Positions 32,813 through 44,636 of a stretch of DNA of 64,000 bases are shown one piece after another. Source of the DNA: Atherix ibis. Lineage: Eukaryota > Arthropoda > Insecta > Diptera > Athericidae. The stretch spans positions 54,475,020 through 54,539,019 of the forward strand of contig OY282607.1 in the NCBI GenBank assembly GCA_958298945.1, written 5' to 3'. Positions within the stretch are counted from its first letter, which is position 1. Each line of letters begins with the position of its first letter. A model generated the notes under the pieces. That model was given only the letters and a program-made list of their open reading frames with translations, did no database searches and was not told the DNA's origin. A program made the position numbers and the translations under genes.

Positions 32813-34795
32813 TTGGCCGACCAGTGCCAGAACCCTCCCGATATTCTAAACTATTTCATAACCACACCCATACATTCCATTAATACTTCCATAGATACAC
32901 TCCTTGACCTGAATTCCGACCATTCCCCTATTCTTCTAACACTAGACACTTCTCCTTCCTTAAAATCCTATCCTGCCAAACTTGTAAATGGGAAAGTTGA
33001 TTGGGACATTTTTAGACAGAACTTAGACCAACAGATTCATTTACAACAAAGCCTTAAAAACGTACAAGAAATAATTAATTATAACAACGAACGATTTACT
33101 GAATACACAGAATCAATGACAACTAATAAGTCACTCTGGACAGCTACCCGACGAATTCTCAAATACAAAACAGCTACACACCCGCTCCGGAATACCGACG
33201 GAACCTGGGCAAAAACAGATAAACAGAAAGCCGACATCTTTGGCACACACTTAGAAAACATCTTTAAACCTCACGAAGATGTCCAAGACATTCTGCATAA
33301 CGAACAAATATTCCGACAAATATCAACTCAGTTGCCCATAAGTCCACCTCCTAAGTTTTCCACTCCTTCCGCAGTTAAATTCACAATAGAACACCTTTCC
33401 AATAAAAAAGCCCCAGGATATGACCTAATAACTTCAGAAATCCTGAAACAAATTTCCAAAAAAACCCTCGTCCTTATAACCTATATTTATAATAGTATCC
33501 TCCACACATCATTTTTTCCTTCCGTGTGTAAGTTTTCCATAATTAAGATGATCCCAAAACCCAATAAGCCCAAAAATCTTCCTACCTCATATAGACCTAT
33601 AAGCCTCCTTCGCATGTTATCAAAAATCCTAGAAAAATTAATCCTAAAACGCCTGTATCCCATTTTTGAAACCGAGGGTGTCATTCCTCAGCATCAGTTT
33701 GGATTTCGACCTGAGCATTCCACTATCCAGCAGTGTCATCACGTAGTCGACTACATAGCGTGTTCGCTAGAGCGAAAGGAATACTGTCCAGGCGTGTTTC
33801 TTGACATTTCGCATGCTTTCGACCGTGTATGGCACCCTGGATTGCTTTGGAAGTTGCAGCGAGTCCTACCCTCGAGTTATTTCCGCATCCTTAAATCTTA
33901 TCTCTCAGACCGATATTTTCAGGTAGCTGAAAATATGGAGTACTCTGACATTTATCCAATTGCCGCCGGTGTCCCTCAAGGAAGTATCCTAGGTCCTATC
34001 CTATATAACATTTATACCCATGACATTCCTTGCCACAACAACATCCTAACCGCAACATATGCTGACGATACAGCCATCCTGACACATCACAAAGCTCCTT
34101 CCACAGCCATTAGTATCCTACAGAACCATATCCACTCCTTAGAAACTTGGTTCAAAAGGTGGAGAGTGAAGGTAAATGAGCAAAAATCTGCTCATGTAAC
34201 TTTCACACTCTGCCGAGAATAAATTCCCGATATAACCCTAAACGGCAGTATTATTCCACACAAAAATAGCGTACGTTACCTTGGACTTATATTCGACAAA
34301 CGGTTAACCTGGAACCTTCATACGAAAACTAAAAGACGTGAACTTAACGGACGATACAAACAATTATTACGTCTCCTAGATAGTAAATCAAAACTTACAA
34401 CAACAAGTAAACTATTACTATAGTTTACTTGTTGTTGTAAGTTTTGATTTACTGTCTAGGAGACGTAATAATTGTTTGCTCTGAAACCAATATGGACATA
34501 TGGTCTAGAACTTTGGGGTTTGACTAAGCATTCCAACTCCCTTCCAATCCAATCCCTACAATCCCGAATCCTTCGTAAAATTGTCAATGCCCCCTTTTAT
34601 GTGCGAAACACTGTTATCCACCGTGACCTAAATGTTCCATTTGTTCGAGAACTATGCATCTCCTGATATAAAAAATTCCATTTGCATTTATCCTTCCACC
34701 CTAATCCTTTAGGAAGGGAACTTTTCACTCCCACCCTTCCAGTATACACCCATCGACGTTTAAAACGGCGATGGCCGAGAGATTCTCTAAAATTA
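32813..34795 (+). pseudogene. jockey-like ORF2: endonuclease end and reverse transcriptase
   Basis: The enzyme would nick target DNA and copy the element RNA into it. The first 40 residues contain SDHSPILLTL, the last endonuclease motif. The reverse transcriptase follows: KAPGYDLITSEILK, SYRPISLLRMLSKILEK, HQFGFRPEHSTIQQ, FLDISHAFDRVWH, AGVPQGSILGPILYN and YADDTAIL, with both catalytic Asp intact. A TAA at 34220-34222 interrupts the thumb region. The frame continues with VRYLGLIFDKRLTW until a foldback duplication at 34358-34477. Beyond it come LKPIWTYGLELWG and HRRLKRRWPRDSL, the C-terminal tail. The open frame 32813-34222 has no ATG at its start (TTG). A 1-base loss near 32810 probably separates it from the preceding endonuclease frame. 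Confidence 0.9.
34358..34477. repeat. foldback: 58-bp arms, 4-base loop, inside the jockey-like ORF
   Basis: Bases 34358-34415 and the reverse complement of 34420-34477 agree at 57 of 58 positions, with loop TACT. The left arm is normal coding sequence (YKQLLRLLDSKSKL). The right arm is an inverted copy of it, after which the coding sequence resumes. The duplication breaks the reading frame. Confidence 0.95.
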
Positions 34796-34956
34796 TAAAA
34801 TAAAATTACCCTGTTCTAGAGGTAACATCGATGGGTGTTTTCCTCCACATGTCTTCATGTCCTTATATATTCCCGTAAAAAATCTGCTTGTTACTAGCAT
34901 AAGTAGTTGTAGATATCATTTAAAATTTAAAAAAAAAAAAAAAAAAGTTTCCTAAG

Positions 34957-35952
34957 AATATAGAATATATTATTTATTATTTGACGAAATAATTTTCGTT
35001 TTATATTTTTTAATATATTTCCCATAATTTGTTATATCTTTTTAATAGAATTGACTAGAAACAAATTTCGTTAGGTATTAAAAAAAAATAATAATAATTC
35101 TTCCTTTTCTTTATGTATTCTCGTTAAAAATATTTAAAAAGATATCATTTGATATTATGTATGAATGGAAAAATGACAAATTGAAAATTGTAAAAATATT
35201 AACACAAAGGAACTGAATATTCCCAAATCGGATTAAGGGTATACATTCCAATAAAGAAAGAAACATATTGAGACCGGAAAGAGGCATAAGACTGATCTAT
35301 AAAACATATTTACCATTTTGATTAATGAATACGAAGAAAAAAGATTTATCAGAAAGTAAAGGAGAAAAAAAAACACGTAAAATATATGTTAAAATGCTTA
35401 AACAAGCAATATAAAAAATGCTTAGAAGATAAATTATGGTAATTTCGTACTATTCTTGAAAATAGCAATACAGGCTGAACACACTCCCATTATACGATCA
35501 AAGAAAAAAAAATTTTTTTGTTGTTGATAATATTTATAATAAAAATCTGCAATATATATACAGACGATAAGGATTAGATTTTGGAAATTTTCAACTCAAT
35601 CTAAAAATTCAAATTATAATACCATTTAGTAGTATGTACTGTAAAAAAATTGTTTTCATTGAAATTTGACAAGAAAAAAAAACTGAACGGAATAGAATAA
35701 TATAAACTCTATAAATCTTCTAGATTGTGTGCTTAGAGTAGTCTGTATATTATGGGGTCCCTGTTATATTCTCTTGTGACTGACTATCCTCTATATCCTT
35801 TATATCAGAACCAACTTAGGAACCAACCCAAATGAGATTCTGCACATATGTCCGCATCGAAATAAATCGAAAATGAATAAATATAAATATATTGTATTTA
35901 GTATAGAATTTTTGGTGAGACACCAAATCAACACCAGCAACAACTACAATAC

Positions 35953-35987
<35 letters not shown>

Positions 35988-38558
35988 TAATAATAATAAT
36001 AACATGAATAAGAAATAATTCAAAGAAAAAAAAAACCAACTCGATTGCGATTACTAAAAATCCACTCATAAAAAGGACTTTGGCAAAAGCTTATTAGAAA
36101 ATGGAAAATATAAATAAGGTATTAAGCTATAAGATGATATTCAAAACCAAAAGGAATCTCTTCTATTTCAAAGAATAGAATTTTGGTTATTTTGGCTGGT
36201 TGCTTTTGGTAGTTTTTAGTTTATTTGACTGACTATCTATCTCTACAATGTTCTTTGTTGTCAATATTTTTCTCCTACATACTAGTAGAATTTTTCTTCA
36301 ACAATATGATAAAATTTATATTTAGCTAATAATATTTTATATTTTTTCATTTTGCTCAAATATTATCCATTTTATTTGTTTTATTGAAAAAAGCATGCCT
36401 CCTTATGCTTATGCTTTCTTCTGGTCAGAAGCTATAGAACTTTTTCAATGCTAAGAATTCTCAAAAAAGGAAGAAAAAACTCCAATTTATTCCTACGTTT
36501 CATCTCCCCGCTTCTCAAAAATTATTCAGTCGAAAGGATCCGAGTAATTTTTTATTTATGAGCATAATGTTTTTGAAAAACATACGATAAAAAACCATCT
36601 TAATATTAGTCAGCCTTAAATATGCCCCACAATTTATCTAAATACGTTCAACTTGACAGTCTACACGACAAAAGATTTAAAATGTTCGACTTTATGCGGC
36701 ACGGTAAACGAGATATTGTATCCATTATGTAGATAAAAGTGCCACCATAAGTTGTTCAAATTTCTCTCGTTCAAATTTTTGCCTCCTGTCCATTGATTTC
36801 TCTATTTTTTGGTAGCTGCAAATATCCAAGAAACCCCAACAAAGACACTTCGACATATTACATTCTTGCCAAAAACTATTCGACATTAATTTTTAATATA
36901 CACAATATTTTTTCCTTAATGTATCATATGAATTGGTCCACTTGTTTGTTATGAGAGAAATATAGTTGTAGGCCGCCGTCATAGTCTTCAGATAAAAAGA
37001 AATTAACTAACCAGAACTGGACTAGTTTTAAATACTCAGACCATATTTTATAAGTTATGTTAACCTATCAACTACGGTCCGTAAAAAAGTAGTATGAACA
37101 TTCTCGTATAATAATAATAGTAATAATAATCATATGACGTACAATCAAAAATTTCATACTTTTGTCATCTATTCATCTGCCTTCATTTTTATTTATTTTA
37201 TTTTTTAGGTACCAATTTGAAACAAAATAAGAGAAAGTAAGAGAGCCAGAATAAATGAGTGATTTTTAGTAACCTTTTTTTTCGTATTGAGTCCTAAATT
37301 TTGGGCTTCCATAAGGACGGTTTTTTTTTATATCTTAATTCGTAAAAATTTATTTTTTATCTAAAATTATAATAAATCTTAGAAGAAATAAAATGAGAAT
37401 CATTTTCCACCATAAGCTTTTTGTCGTTAGAAGAAAGTAAAGAAAAGTGAAAAATGGTATGGAACACAATGTCAACTAAAATATATTTAAGTGGGTGAAG
37501 TTCCACTAGAGTGGATATTTTAGAGCTTGATGAATGGATGGATGACTGTAGAAATATATTCAAAACTATGTTAAACGAATGATTCTATATTGTAAGCTTT
37601 ATTCCAACCAATTAAAATGTGAACAACGATATCCGTCCATAAAAAAAACGCACTGTGTGATTGCATGAGAAAGGTCAAGTTTTCATGTTAATGAGGCTAA
37701 TTTTTTATAAGAACATTATTTGAAATTAGATAAAATTCATCATTCAACATGACTTGGTCTTTTGTCTCTAAATAATATTTGTTTTTATCTGTTTCTCCCA
37801 CTAATAGGTTTTTTTTGTCGCTCTTTATTCGTTTTTATTTTTTTCTTCAGTTTTCTCTCACTGTTAATTTTTATTTTTTTTATTTTCTAGACAACTCTGT
37901 TCTTATTTCATGATTATCATCTAAAGCTTAAATATGATGAATTCAAAGATAAAGAAATCATGAAATGTTGAAGAAAATATTTTTTTCTGCTTTTAAATTT
38001 CCTTTAGAATATTTTGCAAATTTTTTTTTTTGCCTTTAAATTTATTCTATAATAAATTCCGAAAGAGTATGAAATTTCAAGAAAATAAATTTCACAAGAT
38101 CAAAGGTTTAATTTGAAAATTTATGAATACAATTTTGGACTAACTAGCCCATTTTCATTTTCATTTATAGTTGAATGGAAGAAAACATAATCTGCATTAA
38201 TCATTGAGCATCAAGTCACGCAATTTTATAGAAACTTGTGGTCATAATTTTGAGTTGAGCAGCAATTTTATATGATAAATTCTTGCTTAAAGACCGCTTA
38301 ATATTGTCCTCTATGCAAAATTGGGATGTCTAAATTTTCTCAACTGAAAACCAAACCAACGACTAGTCAATTTTAGAGTTTATTTGTAGACATTTAATAT
38401 TGCGATGAAAAATTTAAAAAAAAAATGCTATTAGGAAACTGTTTTTGTAAATAAGTAAAAAAGTTTTCTGGTTTATTAATAGAGTCTGAATCAATACTCC
38501 AATTTATTTTAACTCTTTTTTTGTAATTCTTAAAACGTTTTTGATTGCTTTGATGATT
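34957..38558. other. AT-rich DNA, only a microsatellite recognised
   Basis: No coding frame, RNA gene or element end was seen. (AAT)n lies at 35953-36002, and short AAT/AAG-type runs lie near 37110-37130. Confidence 0.55.
35953..36002. repeat. (AAT)n microsatellite
   Basis: About 16 repeats of AAT with one interruption (aaaaat) near 35983. Confidence 0.95.
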
Positions 38559-39175
38559 TAACCGATTACTATTCTATCCATGGCTATTTCACCTCTTCCC
38601 AAGTGCTAGTTTACCATCGCTTTTTTGACCTCTTCCCGAGTACTAATTCATCATCGACTATTTTACGTCTTCCCGAGTACTAATTCACCATCGACTATTT
38701 GACTTCTTCCCGAGTACTATTGTAACGCCGATTATTTCACCTCTCCCCGAGTACCATTTCACCACCGACTATTTCACCTCTTCTCGAGTATTATTGCAAC
38801 TATTCCCAAATACTAATTCACCATCTACTATTTAATATCTTCCCGAGTACTATTATAATGCCGATTATTTCACCTCTCCCCGAGTACCATTGCACCACCA
38901 ACTATTTCACCTCTTCCCGAGTATTATTTCAACACTTCCCGAATACTATTTTACCATCGGCTATTTGACCTCTTCCCGAGTACTATTGTACGGCCGATTA
39001 TCTCACCTCTCCCCGAGAACCATTTCACCACCGATTATTTCATCTGTTCCCGAGTATTATTTCACCACTAACCATTTCACCTCTTCCCGAGTATTATTTC
39101 AACTCTTCCCAAATACTATTTCACCGCCGACTATTTGTTCTCTTCCCAAGTACAAATTTCACCGACTCTCCTTTT
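38559..39175. repeat. 37-bp minisatellite with 133-bp higher-order unit
   Basis: The monomer reads about ATTTCACCACCGACTATTTC + ACCTCTTCCCGAGTACT, 37 bp. Variants alternate in a fixed order: an ATTGTAACGCCG type, an ATTTCACCACCG type, a short 22-bp type (ATTTCAACTCTTCCCAAATACT) and an ATTCACCATCGAC type. These add up to 37+37+22+37 = 133 bp. The first type recurs at 38719, 38852 and 38985, exactly 133 bp apart. A 117-codon frame across it (38890-39243) is a by-product of the repeat. Confidence 0.9.
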
Positions 39176-42100
39176 TCCTTCGTACTGAGCACATTTTACC
39201 GGCCACTTCCGATCGAGTTCTATTCTCGCTCAACTCTTTATGAGTCTATTTTACTTCATACTCTTTTTCTTTCTCTTTGCGCTTTTTTCGTGCACTCCTG
39301 ATCAAAGGTTAATTTCCCTCAAACTGGCCCAACAGTCAAGCAACCCAAGCGACTACTCCAAACTCTATATTTGCTTTGTTACATTTTTTATTATTTCGAC
39401 CTTATCGTCGTAACAATATTTTACCATTTTTCTTTTAGACCAGTTAACATAAAATGCTCAAAGTAAACTATCTCCATTATAACAGTTAAATATGTTCAAA
39501 TTTCAAGAATACACGAACAACATTAAATTTATTTTTTCAGAATTTAATTTATCTGGTATTTTAATTATCAAAAAAAAACATACTTTTGTGAAAAATTTTA
39601 CTATATGTTCAAAAGTCCAGCCATTTTGCATGCATTTTTCAAAAATGTTCAGTCACAGAAATTGAAAATTATATTTCCAAAATTACTAGATTCCATAAAA
39701 GTGCATGACCGCTTCCAGAGTCTATATAATAATAACATTTACACGAGATACCACTAGTATCCGGACATCCATTATACTAACAACAATACTTAGGCTATAT
39801 GGAAAACATATCCTTATAACAGGAGAATAGTGCATTCTCTGGCAGTTAATATTTGAAGTTCATAATAACAGGGTAAAATTATCGTAAAAACTTTACTTAC
39901 AAAATTGCGTCAAAAATTTGTTCGGAGTAACGTGCCTTCAAATTGAATTATTTATCATATAGGGAATAATTTTTTAGAACATGATACAGCGTTCCATTGC
40001 TCATAAACTAACATTCTGAGAGTATTAATAGTGTAATGTATTGAGAGTTTCAAAGTGTAGTTAAAAGTTCGATCCCTAATTGAGTCGGAGTATCGCCCAA
40101 AAAAATTGAATCTTTCCAAAACTGTTCTATCGAAAATTAGTGGATTTTGTTGCGTATGTTTTTTTTTTGAGTTCTCCAATAATACCCCTCGTTTCCAAGA
40201 TCTAAACGCTTTCAATTTCTTTCTAAAGGAATATTTAGGAAGAACGGCTACAATAACCCGCCGGGGATTAAATAACTTACAGAAAAAATAGACAACGACA
40301 TCAGTGAAATTAATCTGAAAATACAATTATATGATATATGATAATATTATATTGACTGTTTTTTTTTCATATATAATTCTCAAGTTTATGTAAAAGATTT
40401 TGGAAAACAAAATCACTATTTTTCATTTGAATCCAAAATTATTTGAAAAAAGAATTGTAAACTTATTTTTAGAACATCCTGTATAATCCGAGCAGTTATT
40501 TTCTTATCTTTAAATTAAATATTGCTCAAAATTATTCATTGAAAAATATTTGTATTCATGAAGTATTACTCCCAAAAAAATACTATACCAACAATGAAAA
40601 TGGAAAACATTTAAAAATGGCATATTTCATTAAAAAAAAAAAAGAAGCAAATCATCTAAGAAATTATTGAGTGGCAAAAATGTTCTTTCAACTCAATGAT
40701 TTCAAAAAGTTCCCTCTGACTCGTTGGTTATGAAAAAGTTTCTCTTATTCACTGGATCTGAAAACAAACTTTAAGTAAAAAAATTTATTTCCATCACTAA
40801 TGAACCGAAATTTTCTCAATTTCAAAACTTCTACTTGAAATCCGTAATTTTGTTCAATTTATGCATAAAAAAATAACAAAAATATACAGGAATTGGGTTG
40901 AGTTAGCTTTATCTTAAAGGATGTTTTGTTACATTTAGATCATAATTTAATATACATAAAAATAAATGATTTCTCCTTGAAATATTCATACCCAAAAACA
41001 TGTTCTCCTCTCGCTGAATTCTATTAAATAAATACTTCTGGAAAAAGAAACAAAACTGAATATATGTGTAGGTACATATGTGTATATACAGTACTGTCAT
41101 CATTCACTTTCACTTAAAATTATTATTATATAACAAAAACAAATCATTTATTTATACAGTATATTCTTATATGAGTGAATTAATGTACAGAGTAAAACAG
41201 AAAACTCTCTGGAATTTCCGAACGTGAAATCCCCCAAACAGGCAATATAAAGACAACAACAAAAAAAATAAGAAAATCCAGAGGCGAGAAGCATTCGTGT
41301 AGAACTTCAGTTTTAGAAATTTATAAATAAATTTTCCTCAGTAGGTAAGTAAGTATTATTCGAAATTGAATTGATGACTATGGAAATTATTATACAAGTG
41401 CACGAACAGAAGTAGGAATTCGTATAACGCCAACTGCTTCGCAAAATAAACTCTTCTAATTTATTCGATTGATTAGCTATTACAAAATGTGTTGTCCCAC
41501 TTCTAACTTTCTACTGCTTACATACTAGAAGACGCTACGGATAAGGTGGTTTCAAATTACCGAATTCTCTATGTACAAACCTTATACCAAAAAAATCGAA
41601 AACTCTCCAACCGTCACCCCCAATAGTCATCATCATTTTTATGTTCTCATATTTATTCAAGTGTAACATTAGTTGCACTATTTTTTTCTTTGCATATATA
41701 TTATTACATCATTACAACCATTACTCAGTTATTTGCACAGAGTATATTGATCATATCAACAACATTCGTCAAAGGAGATGTTTGAATACATCTAAACTAT
41801 GCAAATATTCTGCTGTAAGACAGTTCAAATTTACTCAATCCCATATAATATCAAATGTCTACTTAACAAATATTCGCATAGCATTTACACAATAATCCTG
41901 ATGGTAGAATTTCATGATCATAAACAAAATATCTTTAATATTTTTGTAAAAATTTACTTTTAATATTTTAGTAGACGAACATACGACAAGCAGATTAATT
42001 TACGAGTGTATCCATTATGATGCCCATATGTAAATTGTTATTAAACTGTTTTCATAGTTTAAAATTATTTTTAAAAAAAGAGTATTTAGAAAAATAATAA

Positions 42101-43059
42101 AACTGATCCTGTTCTGGATCGAAAAATATGAATTCTCTCTATTGTACTTAAAAAATTATGAAAACTGAATACATAGAAGCTCACCTAAGTTATGGAAACA
42201 AAAAATTTGAATTGGTTTTCATCCAAAAAAACTACCTTGTTTTGAGCCAAAAAAATTGATACTTGTTGGGCTAAAAAGGCTTTTTACTAATTTCATTTGA
42301 ATCCAAAAATCTAGCTGGTTTATTGTGCAAGAAAAAATATAAATCTCTTATTATTCCTTAAAAATATAAATCAAATCCGTTAAAAAAATACAAACTGATC
42401 CCTTTTAAGTCAAAAAACTATAATATCTCTTTGACTCGGAAAACTGTGAAACTGGTCCTTTTAATTAAATTTATTCTATTTTGGTTATTTGAAAACCACG
42501 AATATGAATTTATTTAGGGCTAAAAAAATGTTCGAATTCAGGAGGAAAATTTTTCATTATGAAAATAAAAACCAGGATATAAAAACAGATAATTTATGCA
42601 GGACTAAAATATAGGTACTGTTCTTAGGAAGATGGTGTTTATAGACTTATATACTATAGAAAGCAAATCCATTTTGGTGCATATCTATGAGCTGTGTTAA
42701 GGTGAGGTTAAAGGTCAAACAATTTTTATTTTGTAGAAGGGGCCCCATCAACATAGCTCAGGTGTCAGTCCTTCAGCACCACGTCCTTGAATACCATATG
42801 TGTATGTCAGATGTTTATAAATCATAAGTGGATATTTTATAAAAAATTTGTCACAATTTAATACAGCAGGTTCATAAGATAGAAAGGTAAAAATGAGAAT
42901 AAAATTTATATTTTGCTAATAAGAGTTGGGAGTATATAATAAAGGCTTCTGAATAAAGCAAAAGGGCTAAGTAGCATGTACGCATTTATTATGCCAGAGA
43001 AAAAATCAACGATAAGGATATGTAAAATTTTAATGGGAACTGCACAGTTTTGAAGATTA
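39176..43059. other. AT-rich DNA, no gene recognised
   Basis: Frames such as 39955-40326 (minus, 123 codons) and 41641-41895 (plus) have no known motif. Between 42090 and 42560 a loosely repeated phrase (about 30 bp, ..aaaaaactg-gatcctttt-..) suggests another very decayed tandem repeat. I cannot define its unit. Confidence 0.5.
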
Positions 43060-43526
43060 TTAAACAAGACATCGTACTTAAGCGTAATATGACCAAATCC
43101 AATCCTGAAAAGTTTTCTTGTTCAAAACTTTAGATTGGTTTCCGACATATAGGATGACAAAAGTGATTCCAGCCTTTATGGAGAGATATTGTTGGAAATC
43201 CAGGTTTCCAGTTCTATGATTAACACTTGGTGAGCAAGTCATATCGGTTATGGGCATTAATGTTGGTCGTTGGAGCGCAGATTTTGCCAGCAAATCTGCC
43301 CGTTCATTTCCTAAAATAGTTACATGACCTGCACCGCAACGAAATAGTGTTGATTATTAAATAAAAGGCAGTGAATATGGTCCAGTCTTGATTGCAGGGA
43401 GCGAATCAGTATAAATAAAAATGCTGTTATAAGTTTTCTCTGATTTTCTCTGCCCAAAGATCGACATAATATGGCGCTACCCTAAAAAGGAAAATATTGT
43501 ATCTCAGACGAACAGAAATGAAGCTG
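43060..43526 (-). mobile_element. LINE family B, RNase H part (3' piece of a split copy)
   Basis: On the minus strand about 43320-43250 reads GNERADLLAKSALQRPTLMP, the final RNase H motif, close in wording to the 5.8-kb fragment. It is separated from its upstream pol sequence (44637-46480) by the inserted LINE C copy. Confidence 0.72.
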
Positions 43527-43539
43527 AATAAACGTAAAG
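43527..43539. repeat. target-site duplication, left copy (LINE C insertion)
   Basis: AATAAACGTAAAG here matches 44624-44636 exactly and brackets the LINE C copy. Confidence 0.85.
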
Positions 43540-44004
43540 TAATATTATATTATTTAATAGAGTTACACTCAATCAACGCACCACCATTACTGGCAGTTTA
43601 CAGTCAGTAACCAGTTATAAGCTGATTATTCCAACTGTTAGTAGATCTCATAAGCAGTGACAGCGCCCGAGATAATTACCAGTATCTCCCACCAGCGACC
43701 CGTAGACCGTACCCGCGATATGGGTATTAACCACAGCCACTTCGTTACTGCCTAGGCGCCTCACCATTGTCGGGCATAATGTGTTTTAACACCATGGGGC
43801 ACCCCGATTCCCGTAGTATCAATTTTTGTTTTAAGAGTACTTTGGTTTCTACTCCGCTCGTTGAGCTACAGTAAGAAATCTTGTAAATCCCTAGGAACCG
43901 CTAAGGCAGCTCAGGTACGCAAGTTTGCCAAGACCTGAAAGTAAAACCGAAACTGACCATGGTCTTTCACCCGATTGAAATCACCCTGTGTGTCATTCAC
44001 ATAC

Positions 44005-44622
44005 TCATTCACTCATCATTCTCGCTCTCCTCTCAAAAAGTGCTACGGTAAGTCTATTAGACCTTTCATACCGTTCTCTCATACTAAACACTCCACTCAC
44101 ATCCACACTCTCATCATTCACTACGATTCTACATGCACCTAAGTCACGCAAATCCCTGTACAGGCCACACTCAATGAGAAGGTGCTTGGCACTCTCCTTC
44201 ACCGCCCCACAAGGGCATCTAGCCTCCGCAGCTAGAATACGCTTGTACAAGAACACATACATACTGCCGTGTCCCGTGAGTAAATACCCAAGGTACAGAC
44301 CAAATTCAAATCCATACGCAGATGCAAAGCACACATACGAAATGAACATGTGCGTCCATCTGCCATTAACACTCTCATCCCATCGACGTTGCCAAATTTC
44401 ATTTTCCCCGTCTACAGCGGGGCATCCCGCTCGCTGGTTGCCAAATTTCATCTGGCGTGGACTAAGATTCTGAATCTCTTCATTCATAATCGGACAACCA
44501 GCGAGCGGGATGCCCCGCCGTAGACGGTAGTGGATTCTTCCACGCAGCACCTCCAGGTCCCATAGAATTTCTCCCATTAGAATCCGCATCGCATCGGTTG
44601 ACACGGTTCTACATACATTCAA
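44005..44622 (-). CDS. LINE C C-terminal fragment, open for 205 codons
   Basis: This is the last part of a non-LTR polyprotein, without its reverse transcriptase. It contains EIWQRRWDESVNGRWTHMFI, LLTGHGSMYVFLYKRILA and the zinc-finger-like cluster CPCGAVKESAKHLLIEC (C-x-C...H-x4-C), the C-terminal motif of R1-group and related LINEs. The first codons come from the truncation point, so the start is accidental. Residues about 32-72 span a foldback duplication (44408-44527) whose two arms encode RRGIPLAGCP and NQRAGCPAVDG. The frame survives across it. This is a dead fragment despite being open. Confidence 0.75.
   Translation of the reverse strand: MNVCRTVSTDAMRILMGEILWDLEVLRGRIHYRLRRGIPLAGCPIMNEEIQNLSPRQMKFGNQRAGCPAVDGENEIWQRRWDESVNGRWTHMFISYVCFASAYGFEFGLYLGYLLTGHGSMYVFLYKRILAAEARCPCGAVKESAKHLLIECGLYRDLRDLGACRIVVNDESVDVSGVFSMRERYERSNRLTVALFERRARMMSE
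44408..44527. repeat. inverted repeat, 33-bp GC-rich arms, 54-base spacer
   Basis: Bases 44408-44440 and the reverse complement of 44495-44527 agree at 32 of 33 positions. Both arms lie in the LINE C coding frame, which stays open. Confidence 0.95.
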
Positions 44623-44623
44623 A

Positions 44624-44636
44624 AATAAACGTAAAG
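44624..44636. repeat. target-site duplication, right copy (LINE C insertion)
   Basis: AATAAACGTAAAG, identical to 43527-43539. Confidence 0.85.

Larger units (their letters stand above)
32738..34946 (+). mobile_element. jockey-like LINE, 5'-truncated, with poly(A) and 12-bp target duplication
   Basis: AAGTTTCCTAAG occurs at 32726-32737 and again at 34945-34956, right after an A run (about 34929-34946). The insertion is therefore bounded exactly: it starts within the endonuclease domain and ends in poly(A). It is the best-kept retrotransposon here. It provides the reference for the relics at 12.8 and 20.3 kb. Confidence 0.93.
43540..44623 (-). mobile_element. LINE family C copy inserted into LINE family B
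   Basis: A 13-bp target duplication bounds an insertion of 1084 bp. On the minus strand it is 5'-truncated at 44623, carries the C-terminal coding region to 44005, and then a 3' untranslated region shared with the 31.4-kb copy. Its tail is AT-rich (tattaaataatataatatta) and not poly(A). Flanking sequence on both sides belongs to LINE family B. Confidence 0.85.

Noticed and set aside
35953..36002. Possible functional repeat
   Set aside because: Simple (AAT)n microsatellite, common in AT-rich insect DNA.
38890..39243. 117-codon plus-strand frame
   Set aside because: It is a by-product of the 37-bp tandem repeat, whose three frames are all free of stops over several units.
39955..40326. 123-codon minus-strand frame
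   Set aside because: No motif, unremarkable composition and no context. Kept as unassigned DNA and not called a gene.
43988..44473. 161-codon plus-strand frame
   Set aside because: It is antisense to the LINE C coding frame, which has recognisable motifs.
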